The notes under the pieces were generated by a model. That model did not search any database. It was not told the DNA's origin and saw only the letters and a list, made by a program, of their open reading frames with translations. From Paraspadella gotoi (lineage: Eukaryota > Chaetognatha): a DNA stretch of 64,000 bases. The first letter of the stretch is position 1. Each line of letters opens with the position of its first letter. Positions 30,928 to 44,448 of the stretch are shown here, one piece after another. The DNA lies in NCBI GenBank assembly GCA_051294375.1, contig CM119265.1, positions 18,896,631 through 18,960,630 of the forward strand. The letters run 5' to 3'. The translations under genes and the position numbers were made by a program.

Positions 30928-33782
30928 ATGCCGGACGCCTGCGAACCTACCAGCAATGCCAGGGCTGGTGTCGCATTAAAAAAGGAGTTGGGCGTTTTGG
31001 AGGCCGTCGCTTTAATTGTCGGCATCATTGTCGGCTCTGGAATATTCGTTTCTCCTGGTCGGTACTCCTTTTTAAAACGCAGAACTTTTTTTTTCTGTTG
31101 CTAATACTTTTGCTTAACCTCGTTATCCCCAGGGGGCATAACTGAAGAAGTTGGTTCCATCGGTGTCTCCCTCCTAATTTGGGCCTCGTGCGGAATCCTT
31201 TCCTTGGCATTTGCCCTCTGCTACGCCGAGATCGGCACGACGATTCCGGCATCCGGCGCCGACTACTCCTACATCAAAGAGATCTTCTCCCCCTTTCTCG
31301 GTTTTCTTGCTCTTTGGATGAACATTGTTTTCGTCGGTACGTTGCTGTACATAATTACGTGTATAAATATAATAGACAATCCTTGTAAATTCGTCTTCTT
31401 TGGCATCCTTTAGCTCCATGCGCAACTGCGGCCATGAGCCTCTCATTTGCCGAATACGTACTTTTGCCAATGGCGCCCTCTTTTTGCCACGATTCCTTTC
31501 CGTCCACGTTGCTCGCCCGACTAATCGCGGCCATCGTCGTCACCATCGTTACCTACATTAACGCCACCTCTGTCACCTTTGCCGTTAAAACTCAGGTTTG
31601 TTAAAAGAGGGAGGGGGCGAATTTGAAATTTAAAAAAAAAGTTTTGGCAATGTTCGATATGAGAAATTTATTTGGTCTTTTCCTGCCATTAGTATATTTT
31701 TGATAAATAAACAAAGCTATTAATTTTATCTTAAATACTTCTTTTTTGCACCTTTGATGAAGGCAGAAGTTCTTTATATATTGTACTCTACGTAAATAGA
31801 AGTAAAATTAATAAGTTTGATTCTTCATTAAATAATAATAATAGCTAGAAAATACGAAATAAACTTTTCATTTTGATTGGTATTTGCTTTTACATAGTTA
31901 ATTGATCTTATTTCTTCCCTTCAAGGTTTTTTTCACGGCAACCAAAGTGGTGGCCCTACTAGTTATCGTCGGCTTCGGGTTGTACCGAGCTTTTCAGTCC
32001 TCGGGTCTCGACAATTTCGCCGCTCCTTTCGAAGGTTATATTATATGACATTAGTATTTGAGCGATAGAATAAGTGTGGGTTTTAATTTAATCGAAAGTT
32101 AATCGAGAGTTAACTACATTTACCAATGTTTTCGTTTTTCTCGAAGGCGAATTCAATATACTATGAGCGGCTGACTCGAAAAGGTTGTACTTAGTATTTC
32201 AAACTGAAATTCAATAGCTTTTACGCCTTTTTTGACTTTTGTTCCCGAAAAGTGACTTTTTAGTCTCTAACTTGTTTCCCTATCAAACGAGCGATCATTC
32301 AATCACTTGAAGAATACTCAACTCTTGCTAAATTAGTCTTTCACAATCCAACTTTTGTTTTTAATTCTCCCAACACATTCCCCAATCCCCATCGACTTAA
32401 AATAGATTCCAATGTGAGCCTATTCTCGCTGGCAAACGCCATCTGTATCGGCATCTTCACATACGGCGGCTGGGACAGTCTCAACAACATGTACGAAGAG
32501 TTAAAGAACCCAACGCGGACGATGCCGCTCGCCATCATCATTTCCCTCACGCTCGTCACGGGGATCTACTTACTCGTCAACTTCGCTTATTTCACGGTTG
32601 GAAGGAATCGGCTCTTGTTGCTGTAATCGAACTTTTAAAGAAGTAATTTGGGTTTTCTTTTGATTTAGGTACTTACGACGTCTGAGATTTCCGGTTCAGC
32701 TGCGGTGGCCTCGTCCTTCGCGGCTTTCTTCGTCCCTTCCACGGTTTCATGGATCATGAACCTCTTCGTCATTTGCTCCGTTTTTGGTTCTCTTAACGGC
32801 GGAATGCTCTCAATGTCCCGACTTTTCTTCGTCGGTAAGAAGTTAATCATGCCATTTTAAAATTATTCATTTTTTAGTTACCTAAAGACCAGTTAACCAG
32901 TTCGAAAACCGAAACAGAAGCACCAATTTAATTTTAAAATGCTTGATTAATTTTCTACATATTTAAGTGGAGAACAAGAGCAACTGGAAATCATACCAAT
33001 TGATCAAATATTAAACAAATATTAAACAAATTTTCAAAACTCATTTTAATTAGGAATTTATTTACAAAAAAATGGCGTAAATGTTATAATTATCTTATTA
33101 AATTTTTTGCCAGGAGAGATATCTTTTTATGAACGTTTTCCTCTCAGGCGCTCGCGACGGCTCAATTCCACCGATTATCTGCTTCATCAACGCTCGCAAT
33201 TTGACGCCATCTCCGGCACTAATAGTATACTGTCTGCTCGTCCTTGCCCTGCAGCAGTACGGGGACGTCTTCTTTCTGATGAAGTACTGTTCCTTCATTA
33301 TCTACCTCACAAAGGTGAGTTCCTTAATACTTGAACTGCTATAAAATTGTACGAAGTTTTTGAATCTCATCTCATCAATGACGTCATTTTTACCCAGTGT
33401 GCGACCTTGGCCGGTCTCATATATCTGCGCCTGCGTGATCCGCACCGAGAGCGTCCTTTGCGCATGCCCCTAGCCCTGCCTATCCTTGTCTTCCTCTTTT
33501 GCTTACTCATCCTCGTCGTAATCATTTACAACGACATTAACTCGGCACTGTTTCTTTTGGCGGGCATCGTTACGGGCACCGTGGTTTATGCAATCATGAC
33601 GAAGGCGTCGAGGTAAAGCATCGAGCGGGCTGCGGGTTGGCTCTGTTTTTATTGGAACAGTTATATTAATTTGTTTTAATGATTTATCTTATAGTTCTCG
33701 GGCGGGTTGGATGATGTCGGCCCGGAAATTGAGCCTGACGCTCCAGAAGTTGCTTTATGTTGTTCCTCCTTCAACCGATTGA
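30928..33782 (+). CDS. SLC7-family amino-acid transporter light chain
   Basis: A 483-residue, about 12-helix transporter of the LAT/b0,+AT type (APC superfamily). Nine exons: 30,928-31,057, 31,133-31,336, 31,414-31,595, 31,926-32,034, 32,406-32,596, 32,669-32,834, 33,148-33,314, 33,398-33,612, 33,695-33,782. TM1 carries the unwound substrate-binding motif GSGIFVSPG, and TM2/3 read CYAEIGTTIPASGADYSY, both hallmarks of the family. TYGGWDSLNNMYEELKNP is the conserved TM6 region. The extracellular loop sequence LPMAPSFCHD has a cysteine where light chains form a disulfide with the SLC3 heavy chain, so a heterodimeric exchanger is likely. Substrate cannot be read from sequence; LAT or y+LAT types are the nearest candidates. 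Confidence 0.92.
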
Positions 33783-34225
33783 AAGCTTTCGGCCGTAACT
33801 ACGGAATCTGTCTTTTTAAAGCTTTGCTAAATGTACCAAAATGTCTCTGAAGTGATTGAAAGAAATTACGCCTGGCAATGACGAAATTTATTTGAATAAC
33901 TTAGCTTTTCTTAAGTTAATTATTTCTAAAATTAAAATTTAATTTTAAAATTAAAATTTTAAAGACGTTGAGATTCATATACTCTTGTTATATATTTACG
34001 CGGTAAGACCGCGTGCGTGTGTTCTTGTATATTTTTTCCATTTTACTCAATTTTTTGTATGGATTTAGAATAGTCACTATAGTGTTTTGTTAAACTTTTG
34101 AAGTTTTTTTTGCGATATTTATTTTCAGCTCGTCTGTGATTTTTCATTAAAAAAGAAATAGTTTTTACACACTTAACTTTTACGAAACGTTATATTTAGT
34201 ACAAATTGATATGGAATTGTAAACC
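33783..34225. other. SLC7-VWA gene spacer
   Basis: About 440 AT-rich bases. A run of TTTAATTTTAAAATTAAAATT-type palindromic sequence lies near 33,930-33,965. No gene is seen. Confidence 0.5.
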
Positions 34226-37200
34226 ATGGGGACGACAGTTTGTGACCCAAAACCAATACTCTCTTCGAAATCTGAGAATGAATGGACTGCGGAAGACCTT
34301 TCCCCGGACATTTGCACGCTTACGATTTCTCGCGACACACCACAATTATCAGGTAACGATGTTTACGATTACAAGATGCTACCCTAAAAGTGCTGACCAG
34401 TGCTTAACCATAGTTAACTAAAGTATATTTTTCATATTGTTTTTAACAATTCCCAGATTCTGGCATATCCAAAAAAGCATTGGAAAACTTTCATTTACCT
34501 TCCAATGACGCTGACGCGACGACAGCTTTGATAACTTCAGCGGAATGGCTGAAGCGCTATGGTCTCGACGCCAACCACCTATCCGTGGCTCAAATCCTAC
34601 CTCAGATTGGCTTCAGATTTTCTCAGGTAATTTTAACCCGTTGAAAGTTGACATCCGTATGGTTTTTAACGTTTCGTATTAACAAGGATTACGATCGAAG
34701 CCTGAAGAAACCCGTGGCATCGCGATACGGCGAAGGCCTCTTTCACCGTGTTTTCCGCGGACGCGATGGAAAAACCTACAACGTTTCCTGCCAGGCAACC
34801 AAGCTGATCCACCTTGACGACCGCCTCCAGCGCCTTGTCGCGCATTTGGAGGCGCGACTCGATTGGATCTCTTCCGGGAGTCGGAATCAGTTCGGGGTCA
34901 TTCTCGACCGACGACCTGCTTTTTTCGTTCACTCCGCCGACTTGGAGGACACAGATTCTGCGAGACTTCGACGCGCCCTCCACGCCTTGATCGACGAGCA
35001 ACTCGGCGAAGTTGACTGCATTCATCTTTCGTCGACATCGACCGAGTCGGCCGTTGATTCGTCTCTCTCAGAAGCGGGCGTGATCGACGTCAAGCCGCTT
35101 CACGAATGGATTCAATCTTTAACTCACGGCGTCTTTCGATCTTTAGAATCTGCATTAAAAGACGTCGCAGCTTACACTTCCGTTAACGTCGTCACCAGAG
35201 ACGCGACTGATGCCGATTTTAAGGCTTTTGAGGCTTTTCATGACTCGCGAAAAGGTTTGACTAAGATTGTGACTATTACTAATCATTAGTTTAACCTTAT
35301 CTCTTAAATGATACTTTAATCTCACCTATAGGCCTTCTACGCCTAATCGTCTTTAACGCCTCTACGCTGAATATCAAAAAATTGAAAAGCCTCTCTGAAC
35401 GCCTCGGAATTTCCTGTCACGTTTACACGGACGCCACGCGCCTCTTGCCTGTTTCAGAAACCTCGCAGATCACCGATACGGGCGTTAACGAGGAGGCGTT
35501 TACCATTTGGGATGAGCTACAGGTGAATTTCAGCGGTTCCAAGTATTCTTGCTTCTATACCTAATACCTAATTACCTATAATTAATAAATAATAATATAA
35601 TATATAATAATATAATATATAATAATAATAAATAAATACCTAATTACCTATATCTCACCCCTCTTTTTTTTTCCCCAGGAAGCGCGAAGTATCGCCTCGG
35701 AGATCAGGCGCTTAACTTCGAGTCTCGACTCGCCTCGAGTTGGCGACGCTGAATTCTGTTTCGACGTTTCCCCTCGCCGGTTGTCGCCGCCGCCACGTCT
35801 TTCTGAGCAACGCCTCGCCGACGACGTTGATTCCGGCGTTGACAGTCTGGACAGGGACGATCGAGAGGGCGTCCGCTCGGCTCGTCACCGCCCGTTGTCC
35901 TCGCGAGAGTGGCTTCGACGTGTCGGTGGTCTCAAAGTCAAGGGACTAACTTATGATCAGCTGGTGAAGCGTCTAGCCTTTCCGCACAAGGAGGGCTTTT
36001 TCAAAGACTGCGTCAAGAAGGAGGCATGTGTGACGAATTAACGCATCGGCTTTTAAATTTCTTTTAATATCCTCTTTTTAATTCTTCGCAGGACAAAGTG
36101 ATCAACGCAACCTACTGCACGTCAGGGCGATTCGCTCACGTCCCTTGGCGAGACGGGACCCTCGCCCACGTTAATCTCACCGTCGAAGACTTTCGCAAGT
36201 ACGAGACGAGTTTGACTGCGGCATTGTGCCGCATAGAGCGCCGCTTGGACTGGCTTCGCCAAGGCACACGCGCCGTTTTCGGCCTTGTTTTAGAGAAAAG
36301 CGTCTACGTTTTGATCGATACTTCAAGTTCCATGACTAATCATATTGACTTCGTCAAGGAGCGACTAGAGCAGCTTGTTGAAGAGCGGAAGGACATGGGA
36401 CAACATGTCCGCATAAACTTCGTTTCCTTTGGTTCAATCGCGACTTCGTGGCGTTCGCGATTAAAGGATGCTAGCCTTAGTCGCGTCGGAGTAACTAACG
36501 ATTTGTTGACATGGATTCGTGGCCTCCGTTGTCAGGGGACGACCAACACCTTGGCCGCGCTGCAACTCGCGCTGGACGATGAAAATGCCGAGGCAGTTTA
36601 TTTGCTGACAGACGGAAGACCCGACCAGTCGCCAGAAGCGGTGAGATCCGAACGCCTTTGATTTTGATTTTTTTTCGAGTTGAGCGAGTACGAAGTACGA
36701 AGCGAGACGAAGAGGAACAAAGAAAGAGAAGTTGGCTATGGATTCGATTCGAAGATAAAATGTCATATTCTTTACTGCTATTGGTTAATGTTGGCTGAAG
36801 TATTTATTTATTTATTTTTACCTCGCTTTTCCTTAGATCTTGTCTTACATCTCGTCTTACATCTCGAATCGTCCAGCTCCTCCGCCAGTGCACGCGATTT
36901 CCTTTAATTGCAGCGACCTCGACGCCAACAATTTTCTCCGCGACCTTGCTAACGCAACGGGCGGTCGCTTCCACGTATATTCGCCACCGGGCGAAGGCGG
37001 TGACGAGGTTTTCGACGGATTAGAGGTTAGTGATAAGTGATAGTGTGTGGATCATTTAATCTCCAAACTAACCTGTGTACTGATCTAACTTTTATTTCCG
37101 ACATATTTCCAGAGTGAAGATATTGCAGTATTGAAAACAGAGTTACAACTCGGTCAGAAATATTTGAACCGCGCCATCGAGTTGCGAGACGAGTGTCTTC

Positions 37201-40200
37201 GAATTCTCGAAGACCGACGGAGGCAGAAGGCTGAAGAAGCGGCTGAGGCGGCGAAGGCGGCAAAGCGGGCGGAGAAGAAGAAAAAACGCAGTCGACCAAA
37301 GAGCGCCTCCACGAGCATCGTCCCAGTTGTTTCCGTAGATTCTGAAGACAAGAAGTTGGGTCGAGACGATCCTATAGCGGAAAGTGGAAAAGTACAGGAT
37401 GAGGAATTGACCTCGAAGCAATGGCTGAGGCGCCACGGCCTCACTGCACGCCGGTTGACGTTGACAGAAGTATTGGCGCCCACAATGGTTCCTCAAGTTC
37501 CCAAATGGGTTCCCATTCTTGACAAAGCCGTTGGCTCAAAAGTCTTCGACGATTTCGGCACTTTACGGGTCGCCAGAAACGGCAAGACAATCGAGGAGGA
37601 CGAGGCCGATGAGAGTGGCCCTAATCTTTCAGCTCATGGTCGCCTCTGCAATCCACGCGCTCTCAGCTTAGGTGCGTACGAACGGAAGCTTAAAAGTTTG
37701 ATGGCCAAGATCGAGAGCCGCGTAGTGGCAGTGGCGAAAAAAGGGCTGCCCGATGAGGTCCTTGAAGAGGGCGACCTTAAATCAAAGGAGCAACTCTTAA
37801 GCGCAGTGGAAGAGAGCGGCGATGGGGAACTGAGAAGAGAGCTTGCGCTCCTCGAGAATGAATTGGCGAGGACGCGAAAGTTTTTGCGCCGATCGGAGGA
37901 GATTCGCGAATTGTCCGACGGAATGCTTGGAGCCAAGACCAAGCCGGCGGGGATGGAAATCGATGCGACAAAAAAGAAAAATACTAAAACTCGCAAAAAG
38001 CCTAAGATTTTTGACGATTCGCTGTTTAAAGAACAAAGACCCTTTCTCGGTTCTTCTAAGAGTCAAAGCTTTAAAGCCGTTGATCGGACAAAAAGCGTCA
38101 CCTTTAAGCAACCCCCTGTCGAATCAGTCGCCTCCGCCGTTGAACGATCTCAACCATCCAAGGCGCCAGCGAGTCAAACGACCTCCATTGGAAGGCCCTC
38201 GACTAGTGCTTCGGTCCGAACGACTTCGACAGTCCGCGTCTCTACGGCGGCGACTCGGCGCGCATTTGGCACTGAATCAGTACCGGGCCAACCTCGTCTT
38301 GACCCCAACTCTCTTAAGGGTCAAAGAGTCATCGCTCGCGACGCCGGTTCCGGCTTTTACTATCCCGGCGTCGTCCTATCATGCCCGCGTCCTGGTCAGG
38401 CTCACGTCCAGTTCGACTCTCTCGCTCTGGTCGAAGACAATCAGCTGGTCGCAGTTAAGCATCTCGTTCCCGTTTCCGGCGCCGTCGTTTGTCCAACGCT
38501 TAAGTCGGGGGACGCCGTTCTGGCTCGCGCCTTGTTGGGTGAGACAAAGGATGAGATATGGATCCCCGCAAAGGTCTTGGCCACACCTTCTCACTCAGTA
38601 GAGCCCACGGCGCAGTTCCATACGGTGCGCGCATTTTCAGGCAAGACGCTTACGACGCCTCGACGCCATCTACGAAAAATCGCTGCCAAATCCCACGCCG
38701 AGGCGGTGGAATACATTCGGCAAGTGCAGCGACGAGCAACTTGGGCGCGTTTTGTCGAGGAACAGAAGAGGTTGGCGGAGATGAGAGAGAGATTAAAAGA
38801 TGGCAATAGAGGCGAATTGCGCCGTGGAGATGAGGAAGAACCTGAAGGAAAAGAAGTTCGGGAGCAGGAATATGAAAAAGAGGAGTTTGAGGATGAGAGC
38901 GGGGGAGAAGACGAGAGCGAGCAGGATAATGGAACAGACGTGGAGACGAAAACTGGTCTCGAAGAAGATGATTACGTTGATGATTACGAAGAGGAAAACA
39001 ATTCTGAAGAGAAACGACCTAAAAACTATAAAGATTCTCGGCCTACAACCGCGAAGCCTTCATCTTCGTCCATGAAGACTCCATCCCCAACCGAGGAGTC
39101 TAAGGAACGGGTCGTCGATGCCCTTTTGAATGAACTGCCCCTCGACCGACAAAAGATTCTGTTGGAGGAGCATCAGCGACGCCTTCGAGAACTCAACGAT
39201 CGACTGAAGCGGCAGACGGCGGAAATGGAGGCGGAGAAGATGAAGAATCGAAGGAAGAGAAAGAAGATGTTGAGGAAGATCGAAAAGGAATTGGAGGCCA
39301 AAGGGGAAGAAGTGAAGGAGGTGATGAGGAAGGAGAGAGAGGAAGAGGAAGTAAAGAGGATGGAACACTCGGAGCAGCGAAGGGCGGAAGATATTTTGGA
39401 TCTGCGGTAAGTTAATCTTCGATTTTTGAAATAAGGTGAATTTTCTTACCGATCTCTTTATTCAGAAATTTGTACAAAAACGCAATGACAAAAGCATGGT
39501 GTGATGACCAGCTAAATTCGTCGTCCGATAGCGACTCGTCTCGGTCAGACAGCGAAGCTCTGAGGCAACAGAGGAACGATAAATTGAAGGTTCATTTATT
39601 CAATTAAATATTTATTTATTCACTTATTTTCTATTTTTATTTTTTTTAAATTACAAGGCCCTACGTGAATCGCTTCCTCAGCTCATGCCTGCAACGGAAG
39701 TCGTCGCGAGATGGGACGACGACGGTTGGTATTACCGCGGAAAAATAATCGCCGACAAAGGGGACAAAAGTTATGTCGTTGCAGACGCCATTGAGGTGAG
39801 AACGCAACTCCACGTTCAGCTTAAAAATTGATTCTGCGCTATATGCTACGTAGTTAATACTAAATTAATTCTTAATTCATATTATTCAGGGTCTCTCTCT
39901 GATTTGGCGCGAAAACATTCTGACCGAATCTGATGATGCCGACAGACAATTGTCGGCCGAGTCCTCAGTCGTGGCGGCGCACCCTAATTTTACCGCGAGC
40001 TTCGCTCCCGGGGTCGTTCTCGCCGTTCATCCCGATCTCTCACTTCTCGTTCGGTTTTTCGACGGATTTCAGGTACTTGCATCGACGGAAGTTGTTTTCA
40101 TTTCTTTTGACCTTCATTCAAACTTGGTCAACACTCATTTTTACATCAATAATATTTTGTATTTACGACCACGATTTTCTGTCAGGCGTCGTTGTCTCGA

Positions 40201-40776
40201 CGTGAAGTCTTCTTGTCGACGCCGGAAAAGTTTCAAGCGGACGTCGATCATATTCTGGACTGCGAGATGCGACTCCTCGAACAGGCGGTGGTGACTCGCG
40301 ATGACTCAACCGGCTTCTTTGTTCTCGCTGTAGTCACGGAAAGACTCGGTCCGCCTTCCCATCATTTCGCCGTCAAGCGGTCCGACGGGTCCCAGGCCGT
40401 TCAGCCGAGGCGAGTTGGAGAATCGAGAAAGTCGTGATGGTATGGGGAATCTTGAAATTAACTTTCTCAATTCTCACTTTCCCGACACAGATTTCTTATC
40501 TTCGGCGCCCACTCGCCACGACGAGAACTCAAGTCGGGCGATCGTGTTCTCGCGCCCGGCGCCCCTTCTTCCCGTTCGCCTCGCGACTGCGACCTTAACT
40601 TTTTGCCCGGCTGGGTCGTCGGTGTCGACGCGGTCAATGAAGAAGGCGCCGAAAGTCTCACCGTGCAACGATGCGACGGAAGCATCGTCGAAGATCTTGA
40701 TTCACTCGAGTGTTACTGGATTTCTCAAGGGTTTTATGAGGAGGCCGTTAGATATATCCAAAGCAAATCGGGTTGA
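34226..40776 (+). CDS. VWA3/C11orf16-like vWA and DUF4537 protein
   Basis: A 1,795-residue protein from 13 exons: 34,226-34,352, 34,457-34,626, 34,687-35,254, 35,332-35,522, 35,679-36,023, 36,092-36,640, 36,837-37,025, 37,113-39,406, 39,466-39,589, 39,658-39,795, 39,890-40,072, 40,186-40,409, 40,491-40,776. A motif W-L-x-R-x-G-L recurs three times (EWLKRYGL, EWLRRVGGL, QWLRRHGL). The second vWA domain, from about residue 537, has a complete metal-ion site: DTSSS, GTTNT and LLTDGRPD. The first copy (RLDWISSGSRNQFGVILDR) reads FFVHSADLED where DxSxS is expected, so it has lost the site. The C-terminal half has three Tudor-like DUF4537-type segments (about 1,113-1,250, 1,525-1,620, 1,700-1,785) separated by an acidic/coiled-coil stretch. 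Introns at 36,024 and 40,410 appear to use GC donors. VWA3 proteins are linked to cilia and testis; biochemistry is unknown. Confidence 0.82.
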
Positions 40777-41151
40777 AATTTTTTTTAAACTTTTACTTAT
40801 GTAAAAGGAAAAAAAATATTTTGCATGACAGGAAAAAAGAGAATATTGCAAAAAACTACTCGTAAAAAATTTTTCACTGCTTCGTACAAAGTTTATACAT
40901 ATGATTCCCAAGTGCTTAATATACACCAAATTTTATACACCGGTGCCAATTTGTTTCGTTTTTACTTTGTATCTATTCCGTCCATTTTCTTAATTCATTT
41001 TGAATTGTTTAAAGTCGCTACTAGTTTTACTGAATTATAACACAATTTCTTTTGCCTAAATAAAATTATTTGACTTAATTTATTATGTTTTCTATCCTAT
41101 TAACGCTTTACATTAATTTACAAGAGACGTCAGAGGAAAACTTCATCCGCG
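40777..41151. other. VWA-Ac45 spacer
   Basis: About 375 AT-rich bases with a poly(A) signal (AATAAA) near 41,060 for the upstream gene. Nothing else is seen. Confidence 0.5.
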
Positions 41152-43132
41152 ATGCCTTTCCAAACCTTTGTGGCCATTTGTTTCTTGGGCCTTTTGGCGC
41201 CGACCCTCTCTTCTAAACCTCCTGTTGTAACTTGGACCTCGGCCAACTTGGACTTGCCTGCGATGGCTGCCGTCAATAATTTTATGCCGAAACAGGAATT
41301 TAAGGAAGACATCCTCGACAAGATCGTCCATGCAACGCCTGGTAGGGTCTTACTTTATTTGATTATCGGCATTATTTTGCATTCGCCGCCTTGGTTTAGA
41401 CTTTAGAGAGGGTATTGAGGTTAGGGGTTGTTTAGGGTATAGTAGTTCGGTAATTATTTGATTTTTTTTATACGTATACATTATTTCAAAGAGGCGGAAA
41501 TCGCATTAAGCGAAAGTCAAATTTTCCTTGATCATTAGATACGGTCTCATTGTAAAACATTCTTGTTTTTTGCCTTAAACTCTCTCGCCAGGCACCAATG
41601 TGGCTCTCTTTATTGAGTCCGGCCTCTCTTCTGACGATTTTCTCGTACACGGCGACGCCTACGGTTCCGAGGGCGTCTTCCCCGTCCTTCAGACCTTCTT
41701 GGCCATGTCGACTCGGTCGCTGGTGCTCGACGCCGTCGACGGTCCCGTGGAAGCCTTTGACGAATCCGGCCTCGCTGTCACCGACGTCCTCGATCCGAGC
41801 AAGATTTCCGAGGCGCTAAAAACTGTTAACGATGCCCGCGTCAACGTTTTCAAAATTTATCTCGAGGTTCGTTTTTATTTTTAGCTCTAAATTTTAATTT
41901 CTTTGCAACGTTGGGGATTGAAGATCTCCGGCTTTTCCGCCTTCCTTTGTCCAGGTGGAGTCGGGAGCGAACCGTGGCGAGAAGTTGGCGGAGAACGACG
42001 CCACAATGAGAGACGTCATGCGCGAATTTCAACGAGTCAATCGTCCCTTCGTTGGGGTTTTGACTGGCGACGCAAAGGATGCGGAGGAAGAGAAAAAGGA
42101 GGAAGATAACGCGGTCGAAGAGGATGAATTCGTCGTTCATGTCGTTAAAAAGAGGGACACCCCTGACAAATTGCAAGCAAAACAAGCAGGTATTTTCAGT
42201 AAGCTTTATTATGTATTATTCTGACTTTTTGACTAAATATTATATGGTTTTTTATAATTTTTTTAATTTTTCTTCTTTTTTAATTTTCTTTAAAAGTTTT
42301 ATTAAAAAATAATTTCAGGGACTCCGATAACTATAAATTCAAACTGCATAAAAGTATACTGGAAAACCATGAAAGTCGTTCTTCACACAAGAGGGACTGC
42401 AAATAGAGATATCATAATAACTAAGGGACCGACAGATGTTACGGCCAAGTGCGATAAAACTAATGAAACGATCTCGGCTAAAGTCAGTGGAGATGTAAGT
42501 AACTGACAAATTAGAAACAATGGCTTAAGCACTCGGAAAGTCTAAGAGAAAATTTTTTTGATCACAGAGTAATAATAATGATGACTCGGTCATCATAAAG
42601 TTTGACGTGAACCTCAGCGACGGAGGATGGCAGCTGTCCCGCGTCAACGTCGTATTTGGCGCCCTCAAGAATGATGTAGAAATCCCGCTCAAAGTGTGGG
42701 CGCCAAAAAAGTTTTCCTTTCATTGCTCCAGCCCGAAACCGTTTACGTCAAAAAGCAACAACACCGAGGGATATGTTGCGCTCGAAATAGCGGTGAGACA
42801 AGATGATTGCTGTTTTCCGTGAGATATGACGCTTTTCCAAGCAACGAATGATAACTGTTTTTCTCCCTTAATTATTCCCCTCCCCTCAAAAAAAGGACTT
42901 TCAAATCGAAGGTTTCATGAATAACGACAACAAAACGGGGAAAGGGTCCTATCCATTTGGCGAAGCCTTCGATTGCGTGGGATTTTTTTCTGTCCCTATT
43001 TTCATGGGCCTCCTTTTCACGCTCCTTCTCGTCATTTCCGTCACCTTCGGCGTCGCCGCTATGGCCAGCATCAACACACCCGATCGTTTTGACGACCCGA
43101 AAGGACCCGCCATCTCCGTTCCTCAGGAATAG
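41152..43132 (+). CDS. ATP6AP1: V-ATPase accessory subunit 1 (Ac45)
   Basis: Type I membrane subunit of the vacuolar H+-ATPase Vo sector, needed for its assembly and targeting. Six exons (41,152-41,341, 41,592-41,866, 41,955-42,189, 42,319-42,494, 42,568-42,792, 42,896-43,132) give 445 residues. Signal peptide MPFQTFVAICFLGLLAPTLS. The luminal domain includes APKKFSFHCSSP, a family hallmark. The C-terminus is diagnostic: DCVGFFSVPIFMGLLF begins the single TM helix, followed by the short cytosolic tail DRFDDPKGPAISVPQE, which closely parallels the vertebrate tail. An acidic linker rich in Glu/Lys lies near residues 195-215; in vertebrates this region contains the furin site of Ac45, but no clear RxxR site is seen here. 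Confidence 0.93.
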
Positions 43133-43599
43133 GCGCCCGACGAGAAGTCCCTTATCTTTTTTCTCAAATCTCTCGAATTTCAGTAAATCATACATACTCC
43201 TTCATTCTGTTTCAAAGGCAGTTAATTCGAGTTTGTCGAATCATCGAACCTATGAATCGATCATTGGTATCTCTCGTCGCAGAGTTGCTCAACTAATTTT
43301 TCTAGTCTTTTTTCTTTGGGAACAATTTAATCAAAATAATCTTATTAACTTCGCTGGACGAAGGCTCGTCTCCCGTTGATGAGCGATATACCGTAACGGT
43401 GAACTTGTCATATTCGATTGTGATGTTTTTCATCTTGCCTTCTGTACTCTATTGTTGCCTTTCACTTTTTCAGACGTTATCTGAAGGCCAAAGGATTTTA
43501 ATGATCATAAATGACCCTAGACCCGGGTTATTGACTTGAGATTAGTCCCCCAGGCCCTTTGCTTTTATTCCATTTTTAGTTCCGTACCTTTTGGCCCGG
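43133..43599. other. Ac45-CFAP418 spacer
   Basis: About 470 bases with no recognised feature. It holds the Ac45 3' UTR and the CFAP418 promoter. Confidence 0.45.
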
Positions 43600-44448
43600 A
43601 TGGCGGACGATTTGGACGACCTGCTCGACCAGATCGAGTCCAAATTGACGACGAAGAAGCGATTGACTCGGAAGAACAGTTTCTCAAGCGACGAAGACGC
43701 CAAAGTAGAAGAAAGGCCAAAGTCGGTCAGTGAATATTCTTTATGCCGTCTCTTATTATGTAGGCTTTAGCTAATAGCCATTTTTCCCCCCCCCCTTTCT
43801 CCTTTCTAGACTTTTCCCAAACCGCCTCCCCGCGACCTGGCTGATGCACTCGAAGACATTTTTAACGATGGTCCCACCAGGGAGAGGTTAAAAGCTGGAA
43901 GTCGAAGCTCAAATGAACCAAAAAGGGCTTCAACGCAAAAGAGCAGGTGTTTAAATTTTGCTGACCTTTGCTTCGGTTATTCTATCCCCGGTTTTTTCAT
44001 TTAAGCGCTACAACCTGGTGTTACTTTTTTCCAGCGAGGGCTCCAGCTCAGGTCCCGCAAAATGCTTTCCCCTCCTCATCGGCGGATCCGCTGAATCCAT
44101 GGGTCTTTCAACTTCAGCGTCGTCGCGATGTTGCTCCGATCTCCGCTGCCACAACTGCGACTTTAAGATTGAGGTAAGACTCGAATCGCACCCACGTAAA
44201 CGTCCCATTTTGTTTCATCCCTCATCCTTCGATGTCCAAAGGCTTTCGACGATTTTCGCTGGGCCTCCGAGACCGACTACCTCTTTTTGCGTAACAATAT
44301 GCCGGACTTCTCTAAACTTCAAAGTCGTCTAATCGCCAAAAAGCAATCCCGTGCATACGCATGTCAGTGTCAGTGGACCAGCGTGGTGGAAGCCTGTGAA
44401 CTGACGGCCGACTTGAAGCGCCTTTGGCACTGCGGAGGAAGACACTAG
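43600..44448 (+). CDS. CFAP418: Cilia- and flagella-associated protein 418
   Basis: Homologue of human C8orf37/CFAP418, a protein at the base of cilia and photoreceptor outer segments whose loss causes retinal dystrophy and Bardet-Biedl syndrome. Four exons (43,600-43,725, 43,810-43,946, 44,035-44,173, 44,242-44,448) give 202 residues, close to the human 207. The N-terminus MADDLDDLLDQIESK matches the family. The C-terminal domain is nearly collinear: RCHNCDFKI, DYLFLRNNMPDFSKL, RAYACQCQW and a final WHCGGRH. The Cys pairs (CHNC, CQC) are kept. The middle is Ser/Arg-rich linker. All splice sites and phases agree. Confidence 0.93.
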
